From assembly GCA_947478535.1 (NCBI GenBank), contig CANJXD010000062.1, forward strand, positions 1 to 17,131: 17,131 nucleotides of DNA. Direction: 5' to 3'. Under the pieces are notes generated by a model. That model ran no database searches, was not told where the DNA came from, and saw nothing but the letters and a program-made list of their open reading frames with translations. Of this stretch, positions 1-7,299 are shown piece after piece. Made by a program: the position numbers and the translations under genes. This DNA is from Acetobacteraceae bacterium. Its GTDB lineage: Bacteria > Pseudomonadota > Alphaproteobacteria > Acetobacterales > Acetobacteraceae. Numbering within the stretch: position 1 is the stretch's first letter; every line of letters begins with the position of its first letter.

Positions 1-2
1 CC

Positions 3-179
3 TTTTGCCGCCGCCGCCGCACCGGCCCCTTCGCCCGCGACGAGGCGACGCCGGAAGCCCGGCGAAAAGCCATGGGCGCCCTGGCGCGGGCCGGCTTCGG
101 GCGGGATGTCGCGCTACGCGCGCTCGACCTGCCGCCCGCGGAGGCCGAGGACCGGCTGCTCGCCGCCCGGCAGGGCTGA
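3..179 (+). CDS. recX: RecX family regulatory protein, C-terminal part (5' end outside window)
   Basis: This is an open frame entering from the left edge and ending at TGA 177-179, giving about 58 residues. It holds a basic stretch (CRRRRTGPF), then ARRKAMGALARAGFGRDVALRALDL and a short acidic tail. The pattern of arginines, then 'R-K-A-x-x-A-L-A-R-A-G-F-x-x-D-V-A-x-R-x-L' is typical of the last helical repeat of RecX, which binds RecA filaments and limits recombinase activity in the cytoplasm. recA is not visible here. The stop lies 3 bases before the azlC start, so the two genes may be co-transcribed. Only the last repeat is present, so the assignment rests on a short segment. Another small helical-repeat protein cannot be excluded. 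Confidence 0.7.
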   Translation, partial: FCRRRRTGPFARDEATPEARRKAMGALARAGFGRDVALRALDLPPAEAEDRLLAARQG

Positions 180-182
180 CGC

Positions 183-935
183 ATGGCGGAATCGTCCCCC
201 GCGCGACCCTCTGGCGGCCGCGTCACCTTCACGCGTGCCGGCGTTCTCAAGGGCGCGCGGCGAGCAGCACCGCTGTTGATCGGCATGCTGCCCTTCGGCG
301 TCGTCATCGGCGTGCTCTCCGCCGCGAAGGGGCTGAGCTTCGCCGAGACGGTGCTGATGAGCGCGATCGTCTATGCCGGCGCCGCGCAGTTGGTGACGCT
401 GCAATTGTGGGACGACCCGGCGCCGATCCTGGCCGCGGCCGTCGCGACTGTGGTGGTGAACATCCGCATGGCGCCGATGGGCGCGGCGCTCGCCCCGTGG
501 CTGGACCGGCTGCGGGGCTGGAAGCTTTGGGGCACCTTGGCGACGCTGGTGGACCATTCCTTCGCGCTGTCCATCGCCGAGCAGCGGGCGGGCGGGCGGG
601 ATGCGGGCTTCCTGCTCGGGGTGGGGTCCATCATCTGGGTGGGCTGGGTGGTCACCGTGGCGATCGGCCATGTCACGGGCGGGCTGGTGGCGCTGCCGCC
701 GGGGCACCCGATCTTCTTCGCCTCCATCGCTGCCTTCCTGTCCATCCTGGTGCCGCTGTGGCGGGGGCCGCGCGTCGATCTCGCGCCCTGGGTGGTCGCG
801 GCGCTGGTCGCCGTCGCGGCGCATCGGGCGGCCTTGCCTGTGCCGCTGCCGCTGCTGCTGGGCACCTTTGCGGGGGCCGGGCTCGGAGCCTGGATCGAAT
901 TGCGCGGCTGGCATGCGGTGCGGGGGCCGCGCTGA
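183..935 (+). CDS. azlC: AzlC family branched-chain amino acid exporter, large subunit
   Basis: The 250-residue protein is rich in hydrophobic segments. It has the family core near residues 31-75 (PLLIGMLPFGVVIGVLSAA, then ETVLMSAIVYAGAAQLVTLQL) and a following segment with NIRMAPMGAALAPWL. These are hallmarks of AzlC, the large membrane subunit of the two-component exporter for branched-chain amino acids and their analogues (the YgaZ/YgaH type). ATG 183 is preferred because AGGG at 172-175 lies seven bases upstream and the stop of recX is just before it. Its own stop overlaps the azlD start by one base (TGATG), which is strong support for a functional pair through translational coupling. The exact substrate cannot be read from the sequence. 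Confidence 0.92.
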   Translation: MAESSPARPSGGRVTFTRAGVLKGARRAAPLLIGMLPFGVVIGVLSAAKGLSFAETVLMSAIVYAGAAQLVTLQLWDDPAPILAAAVATVVVNIRMAPMGAALAPWLDRLRGWKLWGTLATLVDHSFALSIAEQRAGGRDAGFLLGVGSIIWVGWVVTVAIGHVTGGLVALPPGHPIFFASIAAFLSILVPLWRGPRVDLAPWVVAALVAVAAHRAALPVPLPLLLGTFAGAGLGAWIELRGWHAVRGPR

Positions 936-1240
936 TGGAATTGCGCGGGGATGTGCTGCTGGCGATCCTGGCGATGGCGCTGGCGACCTATGCCTGCCGG
1001 GCGGGGGGATATGCGGTGCTGCGGGCGGTCCGGCCGCCGCAGTGGGTGGATGTTCTGCTGCGCCATCTCCCGGGATGTCTGTTCGCCGCCTATGTCGCCC
1101 CACCCCTGCTGGCGGGGTCCTGGCCGGCCTGGGCGGGGGCGGTGGTGGTGGTGGCGATTCAGCTTCGCACCCGCAACATGGCCTTCTCGATCCTGGGTGG
1201 AATCGCCGCCACCTGGGCGCTTGGCAGCCTGGCGGGATAG
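935..1240 (+). CDS. azlD: AzlD family branched-chain amino acid exporter, small subunit
   Basis: This 101-residue integral membrane protein begins MELRGDVLLAILAMALATYACR and contains RHLPGCLFAAYVAPPLL and a terminal QLRTRNMAFSILGGIAATWAL segment. This matches the small AzlD/YgaH subunit, which is usually about 100 residues with four membrane segments and a conserved 'LP...A' motif. ATG 935 overlaps the azlC stop by one base. The same open frame extends far upstream, but that part lies in another frame over azlC and is not coding. It works with AzlC in the inner membrane to export branched-chain amino acids. No terminator with a T-run follows. The next gene, ileS, begins after 177 bases with its own promoter-like elements. 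Confidence 0.9.
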   Translation: MELRGDVLLAILAMALATYACRAGGYAVLRAVRPPQWVDVLLRHLPGCLFAAYVAPPLLAGSWPAWAGAVVVVAIQLRTRNMAFSILGGIAATWALGSLAG

Positions 1241-1247
1241 GCCGCGC

Positions 1248-1280
1248 TTGACCCTGACCCCCCGCCATCCGCATATGCGG
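1248..1280 (+). promoter_or_regulatory. Candidate promoter of ileS with an overlapping 12-bp palindrome
   Basis: TTGACC (1248-1253) matches five of six bases of a sigma-70 -35 box. CATATG (1272-1277), 18 bases downstream, is a weaker -10 candidate with three of six matches. The -10 candidate sits inside the perfect palindrome CCGCATATGCGG (1269-1280), which could be an operator. The element is in the only sizeable gap before ileS. It was read by eye and no transcript start is known. Confidence 0.4.
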
Positions 1281-1317
1281 TGCATGTCACGGTCCCGCGC
1301 CCTGCGAATTATCCGCC

Positions 1318-1337
1318 CGGCCCTCCCCTGAGGGTCG
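1318..1337 (+). other. Hairpin in the ileS leader
   Basis: The arms CGGCCCT (1318-1324) and AGGGTCG (1331-1337) pair over seven bases, with one G-T pair and a six-base loop. There is no T-run after it, so it is not a typical intrinsic terminator. It may be leader structure upstream of ileS or chance in GC-rich DNA. Confidence 0.3.
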
Positions 1338-1417
1338 GGTAATCCCGCGCGCCGAACAGCCCCCTTTCGCCGCCCCCCATTGCTGCCCCCTTTGGCGGGC
1401 CGCCCGAGACCGCATCG

Positions 1418-4342
1418 ATGAACGACAGCAACGCCTCCGATACGCCGGCCCGCGATTATCGCGGCACCGTCTTCCTGCCGAAGACCGATTTCCCCATGCG
1501 CGGCGACCTGCCGAAGCGCGAGCCGCAGTGGATCGAGCGCTGGGAGAGGCTCGGCCTGTGGCAGAAGCTGCGGGAGCAGTCGAAGAACCGCCGGAAATTC
1601 GTGCTGCATGACGGCCCGCCCTATGCGAACGGCCCGCTGCATATCGGCCACGCCCTGAACAAGATCCTGAAGGACGTGATCAATCGCGCGGCGCAGATGT
1701 CCGGCACGGATGCCAACTACGTCCCAGGCTGGGACTGCCACGGCCTGCCGATCGAATGGAAGATCGAGGAGGAGTACCGCGCCAAGGGGAAGGACAAGGA
1801 CGCCGTCCCGGTGCTGGATTTCCGCGCCGAATGCCGCGCCTATGCCCAGCATTGGCTGTCCGTGCAGCGCGACGAGTTCATCCGCCTCGGCGTCGCCGGG
1901 GATTGGAAGGACCGCTATGCGACGATGGATTTCCCGTCCGAATCCGTGATCGCGGGGGAAATCGGCAAGTTCCTCATGAACGGGTCGCTCTATCGCGGCC
2001 TGCGCCCGGTGATGTGGAGCCCGGTCGAGAAGACCGCGTTGGCCGAGGCGGAAATCGAATACCACGACCATGTCAGCCCGACGCTCTGGGCGCGCTTTCG
2101 CCTTTTTGAAGCGGGTGCGGCGGACCTGATCGGCGCATCCGTCGTGATCTGGACGACGACGCCCTGGACCATCCCCGGCAACCGCGCCGTCGCGTATGGG
2201 GAGGAGATCGACTACGCGCTCGTTCACGTGGAGGGGGTGTTAGAGGGCAGCCATCTCGTCGTGGGTGAATTCCTTCTCGTGGCGCTCGCGATGCTGCCGC
2301 AATTCGAGAAGGACGCGAAGCTCGGCGCACACACGGTGAAGCGCGTGCTGAAGGGCGCTGAGCTTTCGGGCGCGCTGGCGAACCACCCCCTGGCTGCGGT
2401 TGGCCTGGACCGTGGTCGCGGACTGAGCGGCGGGCAACTGCGCGCCGAACTGATGGCTGCGGCAGGCTCAGTCGCGCCGCTCATCGGCGAAATGCTCGGG
2501 GGCTATGACTTCCCCGTGCCGCTGCTGCCAGGCGATTTCGTTACCACGGAAGCTGGCACCGGTTTTGTCCATATCGCTCCTGGCCATGGCGAGGACGACT
2601 TCAATCTGGGTCGCAAGTTTGCCTTGCTGGTGCCGGAAACGGTTGGCGACGACGGCATCTTTACCGTCCAGGCTCCAGGCTTTAGCGGCCTGCATGTCTT
2701 TAAGGCGCACGACGCCGTCTATGCAGCCTGCGGCGCGGCAGGAACGCTGGTCGCCAAGTCGAAGCTGACGCACAGCTACCCGCATAGCTGGCGCTCCAAG
2801 AAACCGGTCATCTTCCGGGCCACCCCGCAGTGGTTCATCGCCATGGATGAGGAAGCCGTTCCCGGGGATGGACTGACGACAATCCGCGCCAAGGCGCTGG
2901 ATGCGATCGCCAAGACGCATTTCGTCCCCGATATCGGCCGAAACCGGATCGGCAGCATGGTCGCCGCGCGGCCGGATTGGTGCATCAGCCGCCAGCGCGC
3001 CTGGGGCGTGCCGATCGCCGTCTTCGTCGAGAAGAAGTCGGGCGAGCCGTTGCGTGACCCCGCGGTGATGACGCGCATCCTGGACGCCTTCCGGGTGGAA
3101 GGGGCGGACGCCTGGTACCAGCCGGGTGCCGCGCAGCGCTTCCTCGGCAATGAGCGCAACCCGGATGACTACGAACAGGTCATGGACATCGTCGATGTCT
3201 GGTTCGAATCCGGCAGCACCCATGCCTTCGTCCTGCCGCCGCGCCACCTGCCCTTCCCGGCGGACCTGTATCTGGAAGGCTCGGACCAGCATCGCGGCTG
3301 GTTCCATTCCTCGCTGCTCGAATCGGTCGGCACCAATGGCGTCGCCCCCTTCAAGGCGATCCTGACGCATGGCTTCGTGCTCGATGAGCAGGGCCGGAAG
3401 ATGTCGAAATCCCTCGGCAACGTCACCGCGCCGCAGGATGTGATGAAGCAGTATGGCGCGGATATCCTGCGCCTGTGGGTGATGAACGCGGATACCTCGC
3501 TCGACCTGCGGATCGGGCCGGAGATCGTGAAGCAGCAGGCGGAGTTGTATCGCCGCATCCGCAACACGCTGCGCTGGCTGCTCGGCAGCCTCGATGGATT
3601 TTCCGAGGCCGAGAAGCTGGATCATGCGCAACTGCCGGAACTCGAACGCTGGGTGCTGCACCGGCTGACGGAGCTGGATGCGAAGCTGCGCGCGGCGGCA
3701 GACCCGGATAGCCCGACGCGGTTCGACTGGACCGGCGTCTATCCCGAGATCCATAATTTCTGCTCGACGGACCTCTCGGCCTTCTATTTCGACATCCGTA
3801 AGGACGCGCTGTATTGCGACGCGCCCGAGAGCATGCGCCGCCGCGCCGCGCGGACGGTGCTGGATGTGCTGCATCGTTGCCTCTGCGCCTGGCTCGCCCC
3901 CGTTCTGGCCTTCACGGCGGAGGAAGCCTGGCTCGCGCGCTTCCCGTCCGAGGACGGGTCCATCCATCTGCGGGACTGGCCCACCATCCCCGCCGCCTGG
4001 CACAATGGTGCGCTGGCGGAGAAGTGGAAGGCGGTGCGAGAGGTTCGTGGCGGCGTGACGACGGAGCTGGAGGCGTTGCGCGTCGCCAAGACCATCGGCT
4101 CCTCCCTCCAGGCGGCGGTGACGCTGCGCTTCGCCCCCGGTGCCGCCCTGCTCGGTGAACGGGAGTGGGAGGATGTGCTGATCGTCTCCGAGGCCCGCAT
4201 CGTCCCCGGGGAGGGCGCGCATGGCGTCGCCAAGGCCGCCGGCGAAAAATGCGAACGCTGCTGGAAGGTGCTGCCGGAGGTGGGGCTTTCCCATGCTCAT
4301 CCGACGCTCTGCCGGCGATGCGAGGCGGTGGTGGAAGGCTGA
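1418..4342 (+). CDS. ileS: Isoleucyl-tRNA synthetase
   Basis: This cytoplasmic class I synthetase charges tRNA-Ile and is 974 residues long, which fits bacterial IleS. The HIGH motif is at residues 75-78, the WTTTPWTIPGN element starting at about 245 and GTGFVHIAPGHGEDDF at 380-395 mark the CP1 editing domain that hydrolyses Val-tRNA-Ile, and KMSKS is at 661-665. The C-terminal zinc knuckle has C945, C948, C965 and C968. ATG 1418 gives the expected N-terminus (DYRGTVFLPKTDFPMRG), although the ribosome site is weak. The stop overlaps the lspA start (TGATG), indicating an operon. Two oddities are present. Codons over roughly 2220-2820 use A/T third bases far more than the flanks, and about 36 residues (327-362) between the 'HPL' and 'GYDF' blocks look like an insertion in the editing domain. 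Both are treated as findings. Confidence 0.98.
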   Translation: MNDSNASDTPARDYRGTVFLPKTDFPMRGDLPKREPQWIERWERLGLWQKLREQSKNRRKFVLHDGPPYANGPLHIGHALNKILKDVINRAAQMSGTDANYVPGWDCHGLPIEWKIEEEYRAKGKDKDAVPVLDFRAECRAYAQHWLSVQRDEFIRLGVAGDWKDRYATMDFPSESVIAGEIGKFLMNGSLYRGLRPVMWSPVEKTALAEAEIEYHDHVSPTLWARFRLFEAGAADLIGASVVIWTTTPWTIPGNRAVAYGEEIDYALVHVEGVLEGSHLVVGEFLLVALAMLPQFEKDAKLGAHTVKRVLKGAELSGALANHPLAAVGLDRGRGLSGGQLRAELMAAAGSVAPLIGEMLGGYDFPVPLLPGDFVTTEAGTGFVHIAPGHGEDDFNLGRKFALLVPETVGDDGIFTVQAPGFSGLHVFKAHDAVYAACGAAGTLVAKSKLTHSYPHSWRSKKPVIFRATPQWFIAMDEEAVPGDGLTTIRAKALDAIAKTHFVPDIGRNRIGSMVAARPDWCISRQRAWGVPIAVFVEKKSGEPLRDPAVMTRILDAFRVEGADAWYQPGAAQRFLGNERNPDDYEQVMDIVDVWFESGSTHAFVLPPRHLPFPADLYLEGSDQHRGWFHSSLLESVGTNGVAPFKAILTHGFVLDEQGRKMSKSLGNVTAPQDVMKQYGADILRLWVMNADTSLDLRIGPEIVKQQAELYRRIRNTLRWLLGSLDGFSEAEKLDHAQLPELERWVLHRLTELDAKLRAAADPDSPTRFDWTGVYPEIHNFCSTDLSAFYFDIRKDALYCDAPESMRRRAARTVLDVLHRCLCAWLAPVLAFTAEEAWLARFPSEDGSIHLRDWPTIPAAWHNGALAEKWKAVREVRGGVTTELEALRVAKTIGSSLQAAVTLRFAPGAALLGEREWEDVLIVSEARIVPGEGAHGVAKAAGEKCERCWKVLPEVGLSHAHPTLCRRCEAVVEG

Positions 4343-4830
4343 TGCTCCGCCCTGGCTTGATCCTCGCCCTGGTTGTCCTTGTCGCGGACCAGGCCACGAA
4401 GTGGCTGATCCTGAATGTCGTCGTGTTGCAGGAAGTCGGCCACGTTCCCCTGCTGGCCCTGGGGCCGGTGGGGCTGGACCTGACGATGGTCTGGAACCGC
4501 GGCGTGACCTTCGGGATGCTCGCCGGGGATCAGGCCTGGACGCAGATCGGCCTTGGCGTGCTCGCCTTGGTGATCGCCGGGTTCCTGCTGCGCTGGATGG
4601 CGCGGGCGGAAAACCTGCTGACGGCACTGGCGCTCGGCGCCGTGGTGGGCGGCGCGGTGGGCAATGTGATCGACCGGCTGCGCTTCGGCGCGGTGATGGA
4701 TTTCCTGGATGCCTATGCCGGTGGCTGGCACTGGTATGTCTTCAACATCGCCGATGCCGGGATCGTCCTCGGTGTGTGCGCTCTGGTGGGGGATGCCTTG
4801 TTCCGGCCATCCGCCGGGGGTAAGGGTTAG
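4342..4830 (+). CDS. lspA: Lipoprotein signal peptidase (signal peptidase II)
   Basis: The 162-residue inner-membrane aspartyl protease has four hydrophobic segments. It cleaves prolipoproteins just before the lipid-modified cysteine. Family blocks are visible: VADQATKWL (N-terminal), VWNRGVTFGML, GAVGNVIDRLRFGAVMDFLD and FNIADAGI. D120 (in VMD) and D138 (in IAD) correspond to the catalytic Asp pair. ATG 4342 overlaps the ileS TGA by one base, so translation is probably coupled. The order ileS-lspA is widely conserved in bacteria. A lipoprotein gene starts six bases after the stop. Confidence 0.97.
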   Translation: MLRPGLILALVVLVADQATKWLILNVVVLQEVGHVPLLALGPVGLDLTMVWNRGVTFGMLAGDQAWTQIGLGVLALVIAGFLLRWMARAENLLTALALGAVVGGAVGNVIDRLRFGAVMDFLDAYAGGWHWYVFNIADAGIVLGVCALVGDALFRPSAGGKG

Positions 4831-4836
4831 CTCGCC

Positions 4837-5364
4837 ATGACCAATATCCGCCCCCTGCTGCTCGGCCTGCCCCTGCTCGCGGCACTCGCGGGCTGCGGCG
4901 CGGACACCGCCCGCTCCCTCGGCTTCACCCGGGACCCCCCGGATGAGTTCCAGGTGACGACGCGCGCGCCGCTCTCCGTCCCCCCCCGGATGACGGACCT
5001 GCCGCCGCCCAGCCCCGGCGCCCCGCGCCCGCAGGAACAGGCGCGCGGTCCCAACGCCCTGTTCGGTGCCGCGCCTGGCGCCGCCCAGCCCACGGGGGCC
5101 GAACGCGCCCTGGTGGCGCAGGCTGGCCAGCCGCTCGGTGGCGATGTCCGCCGCGCGGTCGATGCCGAAAGCCAGCGGCTTGACCGCCCGGAGCGGTCGC
5201 TGGTGGACCGGCTGATGTTCTGGCGCAGCGAACCGCAGCCCGGCACGTCCGTCGATCCGCGTCGCGAAGCCCAGCGCCTGCGGGAGAATTCGGCCCTCGG
5301 CCGGGATGCGACGGATGGCGAAACGCCGATCGTGCAGCCCCGCACGGGCGGCAGCCTGTTCTGA
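4837..5364 (+). CDS. DUF3035 / BamF-like outer-membrane lipoprotein
   Basis: The 175-residue protein has a lipoprotein signal peptide: a hydrophobic stretch, then the lipobox LAGC with Cys20 as lipidation site. The mature start contains SLGFTRDPPDEFQVTTRAPLSVPP in two blocks; this 'PDEF-x-V-x-T-R-APLS-x-PP' pattern is characteristic of DUF3035. The family includes BamF, an alphaproteobacterial component of the beta-barrel assembly machine. The rest is proline-, alanine- and arginine-rich, probably extended. It lies directly after lspA, the usual alphaproteobacterial arrangement, and a purine-rich GGGTAAGGG before the start may serve as ribosome site. Tandem hairpins after the stop close the operon. 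The BamF role is inferred from the family, and the association with the BAM complex cannot be shown here. Confidence 0.85.
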   Translation: MTNIRPLLLGLPLLAALAGCGADTARSLGFTRDPPDEFQVTTRAPLSVPPRMTDLPPPSPGAPRPQEQARGPNALFGAAPGAAQPTGAERALVAQAGQPLGGDVRRAVDAESQRLDRPERSLVDRLMFWRSEPQPGTSVDPRREAQRLRENSALGRDATDGETPIVQPRTGGSLF

Positions 5365-5372
5365 TCGCCCAA

Positions 5373-5395
5373 CCCGGCAGCGCGCCGGGCCTTTT
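5373..5395 (+). terminator. Intrinsic terminator 1 after the ileS-lspA-bamF unit
   Basis: CCCGGC (5373-5378) pairs with GCCGGG (5384-5389) across a five-base loop and is followed by CCTTTT. It is short but GC-rich and starts nine bases after the stop codon. Confidence 0.65.
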
Positions 5396-5400
5396 GCAAA

Positions 5401-5437
5401 GGGCGGCCCGGCCTGATGGTCCTGGGTCGCCCTTTTT
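5401..5437 (+). terminator. Intrinsic terminator 2 after the ileS-lspA-bamF unit
   Basis: GGGCGGCCC (5401-5409) pairs with GGGTCGCCC (5424-5432), nine base pairs with one G-T, and is followed at once by five T residues (5433-5437). This is the stronger of two adjacent hairpins. Its left arm overlaps a third possible pairing with terminator 1: GCCGGGCC at 5384-5391 with GGCCCGGC at 5405-5412. Confidence 0.8.
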
Positions 5438-5534
5438 CGTCTTTCGCCCCCGCGCCAGGGGATGATCCCGCCGGCCGCGATGGTGCGTGGCGCGGGCGTC
5501 CCCATCTATGCGCCCGCGCTCCAGGGATTCGCCC

Positions 5535-6512
5535 GTGACCGACCCGACCATGCCCTCCGAAACCCCGCCCTTCCTCAATCATGACCGCCCCCCGGTGCCC
5601 GATACCGTGGTGCCGCAGGGCGTCCTGCCCTTCCACCTGGAAGACCGGCCGGTGCGCGGCCGGCTGGTGCGGCTTGGCCCGCTGGCCGATGCCCTGCTCG
5701 GCCGCCACCGCCAGCACCCCGCCGTGCTGCGCCTGATGGGGGAGGCGCTGGCGCTGACCGCGGCCTTGGCCACGGCGCTGAAATACACTGGGTCCTTCAG
5801 CCTCCAAGCGAAGGGTGACGGCCCGGTTTCGATGCTGCTGGCGGATTGCACCGATAGTGGCGCGCTGCGCGGTACGGCGAAGGCGGACCCGGACCGGCTG
5901 GACGCCCTGTTGGCCGAATTCCCGACGCCCACCGCCGCCCAGCTGCTCGGCTCCGGCTACCTCGCCTTCACCTGCGACCAGGGGCCGGACATGGACCGCT
6001 ACCAGGGCATCGTCGCCATCGAGGGCGAGACCCTGGCGGAGATGACGGGCAGCTATTTCCGCAACTCCGAACAGTTGCAGAGCCAGGTCCATCTCGCCTG
6101 CGGGCGCAGCCTCGATGGCTGGCGGGCCAGCGCCCTGGTGATCGAGCGCGTGGCGGCCGATGGCGGCATCGGTGGCGACAATGACGCGGAGCAGCAGGAC
6201 GATGCCTGGCGCACCGCCCAGGCGCTGACCGGCACCATCAAGGCGGAGGAACTGCTGGATGACGCGCTGGCGCCGGAACAACTGCTCCACCGCCTGTTCC
6301 ACAGCGAGGGCCTGGCCCCGAGCCAGGCGCGCGCCCTGTCCTATGGCTGCCGCTGTTCCCGCGCCCGCCTTGCCGAAGTGCTGACCAGCTTCGGGGAGAG
6401 CGACCTGGACCACATGGCCGAGGACGGCGCCATCACCATGACCTGCGAATTCTGCGCCCTCGATTTCCGCTTCGAGCGTGACGAGGTGCGCGGCACCGCC
6501 GGCCGGGCTTGA
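5535..6512 (+). CDS. hslO: Hsp33 redox-regulated chaperone
   Basis: The cytoplasmic chaperone is activated by oxidation and zinc release and holds unfolding proteins during oxidative stress. The N-terminal domain carries MGEALALTAALATALKYTGSFSLQ-type segments and the substrate-binding core. The C-terminal zinc switch has C272-x-C274 in YGCRCSR and C304-x-x-C307 in CEFC. I chose GTG 5535 because AGGG (5523-5526) lies eight bases upstream. ATG 5550 and in-frame starts at 5487 and 5508 are alternatives that would shorten or lengthen a poorly conserved N-terminus. The product is 325 residues, somewhat longer than the roughly 290 of the E. coli protein, partly through the N-terminal extension. It is separated from upstream genes by terminators, so it is probably transcribed alone or with the next genes. 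Confidence 0.95.
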   Translation: MTDPTMPSETPPFLNHDRPPVPDTVVPQGVLPFHLEDRPVRGRLVRLGPLADALLGRHRQHPAVLRLMGEALALTAALATALKYTGSFSLQAKGDGPVSMLLADCTDSGALRGTAKADPDRLDALLAEFPTPTAAQLLGSGYLAFTCDQGPDMDRYQGIVAIEGETLAEMTGSYFRNSEQLQSQVHLACGRSLDGWRASALVIERVAADGGIGGDNDAEQQDDAWRTAQALTGTIKAEELLDDALAPEQLLHRLFHSEGLAPSQARALSYGCRCSRARLAEVLTSFGESDLDHMAEDGAITMTCEFCALDFRFERDEVRGTAGRA

Positions 6513-6555
6513 TGTCCTCCCGAGCTTGAAGTCCTCCCGGGCTTGATTTCCCTCC
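6505..6555 (+). repeat. Three-copy 17-bp tandem repeat spanning the hslO stop
   Basis: There are three head-to-tail units: GGGCTTGATGTCCTCCC (6505-6521), GAGCTTGAAGTCCTCCC (6522-6538) and GGGCTTGATTTCCCTCC (6539-6555). Unit 2 differs from unit 1 at two positions and unit 3 at three. The hslO TGA stop is inside the first unit, so the array begins in the last codons of hslO. Confidence 0.8.
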
Positions 6556-6642
6556 TCGTGCTTTACCGTTCTACACTCCTTCCCTGCTCCCCCGCCCGGC
6601 CCCCGCCGGGATGCCACCCCTGAGACGCCGGAGGCTTCCGTC

Positions 6643-7299
6643 ATGCCGACGCGCCGCCTGATGCTGAAGGCCCCGCTGCTGTTCCCCCTTGGCCTTGCGG
6701 CCTGCGGGGGGGATGCGGAGCCGGTCGCGCTGCCGCCCCTGGTCACTGGCTATCGCCATCTGACCCAGCTTCGCCTGAATGTGCTGGAGATCGAGGTGCC
6801 GGCCCCCCTGCCCGGGGCCGTCATCGTCGCCCAGCCCGCGCCTTTCCAGCCGGATGCCGAGATGCGGCGGATGGCGGAGGATCGGCTCGCCGCCTTCGGC
6901 ACCGAGGGTGAGGCCCGGTTCCTCATCACCACCGCCCGCTTTACCCGGGACCGGGTGCAGCAGAATTCCGGCATTGGCGCGATGTTCGCGGGTGAACCGG
7001 GTGAACGCCTGACCTGCCAGCTCGTCTGCCGGCTCGAGATCCTCTCGCCCGAGGGCACGCGTGTCGCCTTCGTCGAAGCCGAGGCGCGCCGCCAGCGCAC
7101 GCTGCCCGATGGCGCCAGCCCCGGCGCCCGGTCTCGCGGCGCGGAGGAAGTGATCCGGGAGGCGATGGACCAGTTGAACGTCGAGTTCGAGTTCCAGGTG
7201 CGCCGCACCCTGCGCGCCTGGCTGTCCGACGGGACCCGCCCCGCCGTGCCGGCCGCGGCGGTGGAGCGCGAGGATTTGCCAGGAGCCACCCGTCGATGA
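6643..7299 (+). CDS. Putative lipoprotein of unknown function, possible Tat signal
   Basis: The 218-residue protein starts with a signal peptide MPTRRLMLKAPLLFPLGLAA followed by Cys21, giving a lipobox LAAC and hence a probable lipoprotein. The n-region TRRLMLK resembles the twin-arginine consensus (S/T-R-R-x-F-L-K), so Tat export is possible. The mature part has alternating beta-like segments (YRHLTQLRLNVLEIEV, FLITTARFTRDRV, LTCQLVCRLEIL) and a C-terminal helix (EVIREAMDQLNVEFEFQVRRTLRAWL). I do not recognise a named family. Start choice: GGAGG at 6630-6634 lies eight bases before ATG 6643. Its stop overlaps the following RidA-like start by four bases (ATGA), so the two are probably translated together. 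The codon use matches its neighbours. Confidence 0.8.
   Translation: MPTRRLMLKAPLLFPLGLAACGGDAEPVALPPLVTGYRHLTQLRLNVLEIEVPAPLPGAVIVAQPAPFQPDAEMRRMAEDRLAAFGTEGEARFLITTARFTRDRVQQNSGIGAMFAGEPGERLTCQLVCRLEILSPEGTRVAFVEAEARRQRTLPDGASPGARSRGAEEVIREAMDQLNVEFEFQVRRTLRAWLSDGTRPAVPAAAVEREDLPGATRR

Noticed and set aside
1241..1417. T-box-like leader for ileS
   Set aside because: No T-box core sequence or terminator with T-run is visible, and T-boxes are not expected in alphaproteobacteria.
371..2227. Long minus-strand open frame (618 codons) across azlC, azlD and ileS
   Set aside because: It crosses several well-supported plus-strand genes, has an arginine-, alanine- and glycine-rich nonsense composition and no recognisable domain. 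It is a by-product of GC-rich codon bias.
2468..4627. Long minus-strand open frame (719 codons) antisense to ileS and lspA
   Set aside because: It lies opposite ileS with its catalytic motifs and into lspA; no family blocks are visible in the translation.
4827..6746. Minus-strand open frame of 639 codons across bamF-like, terminators and hslO
   Set aside because: It runs through two strong terminators and hslO and has low-complexity composition.
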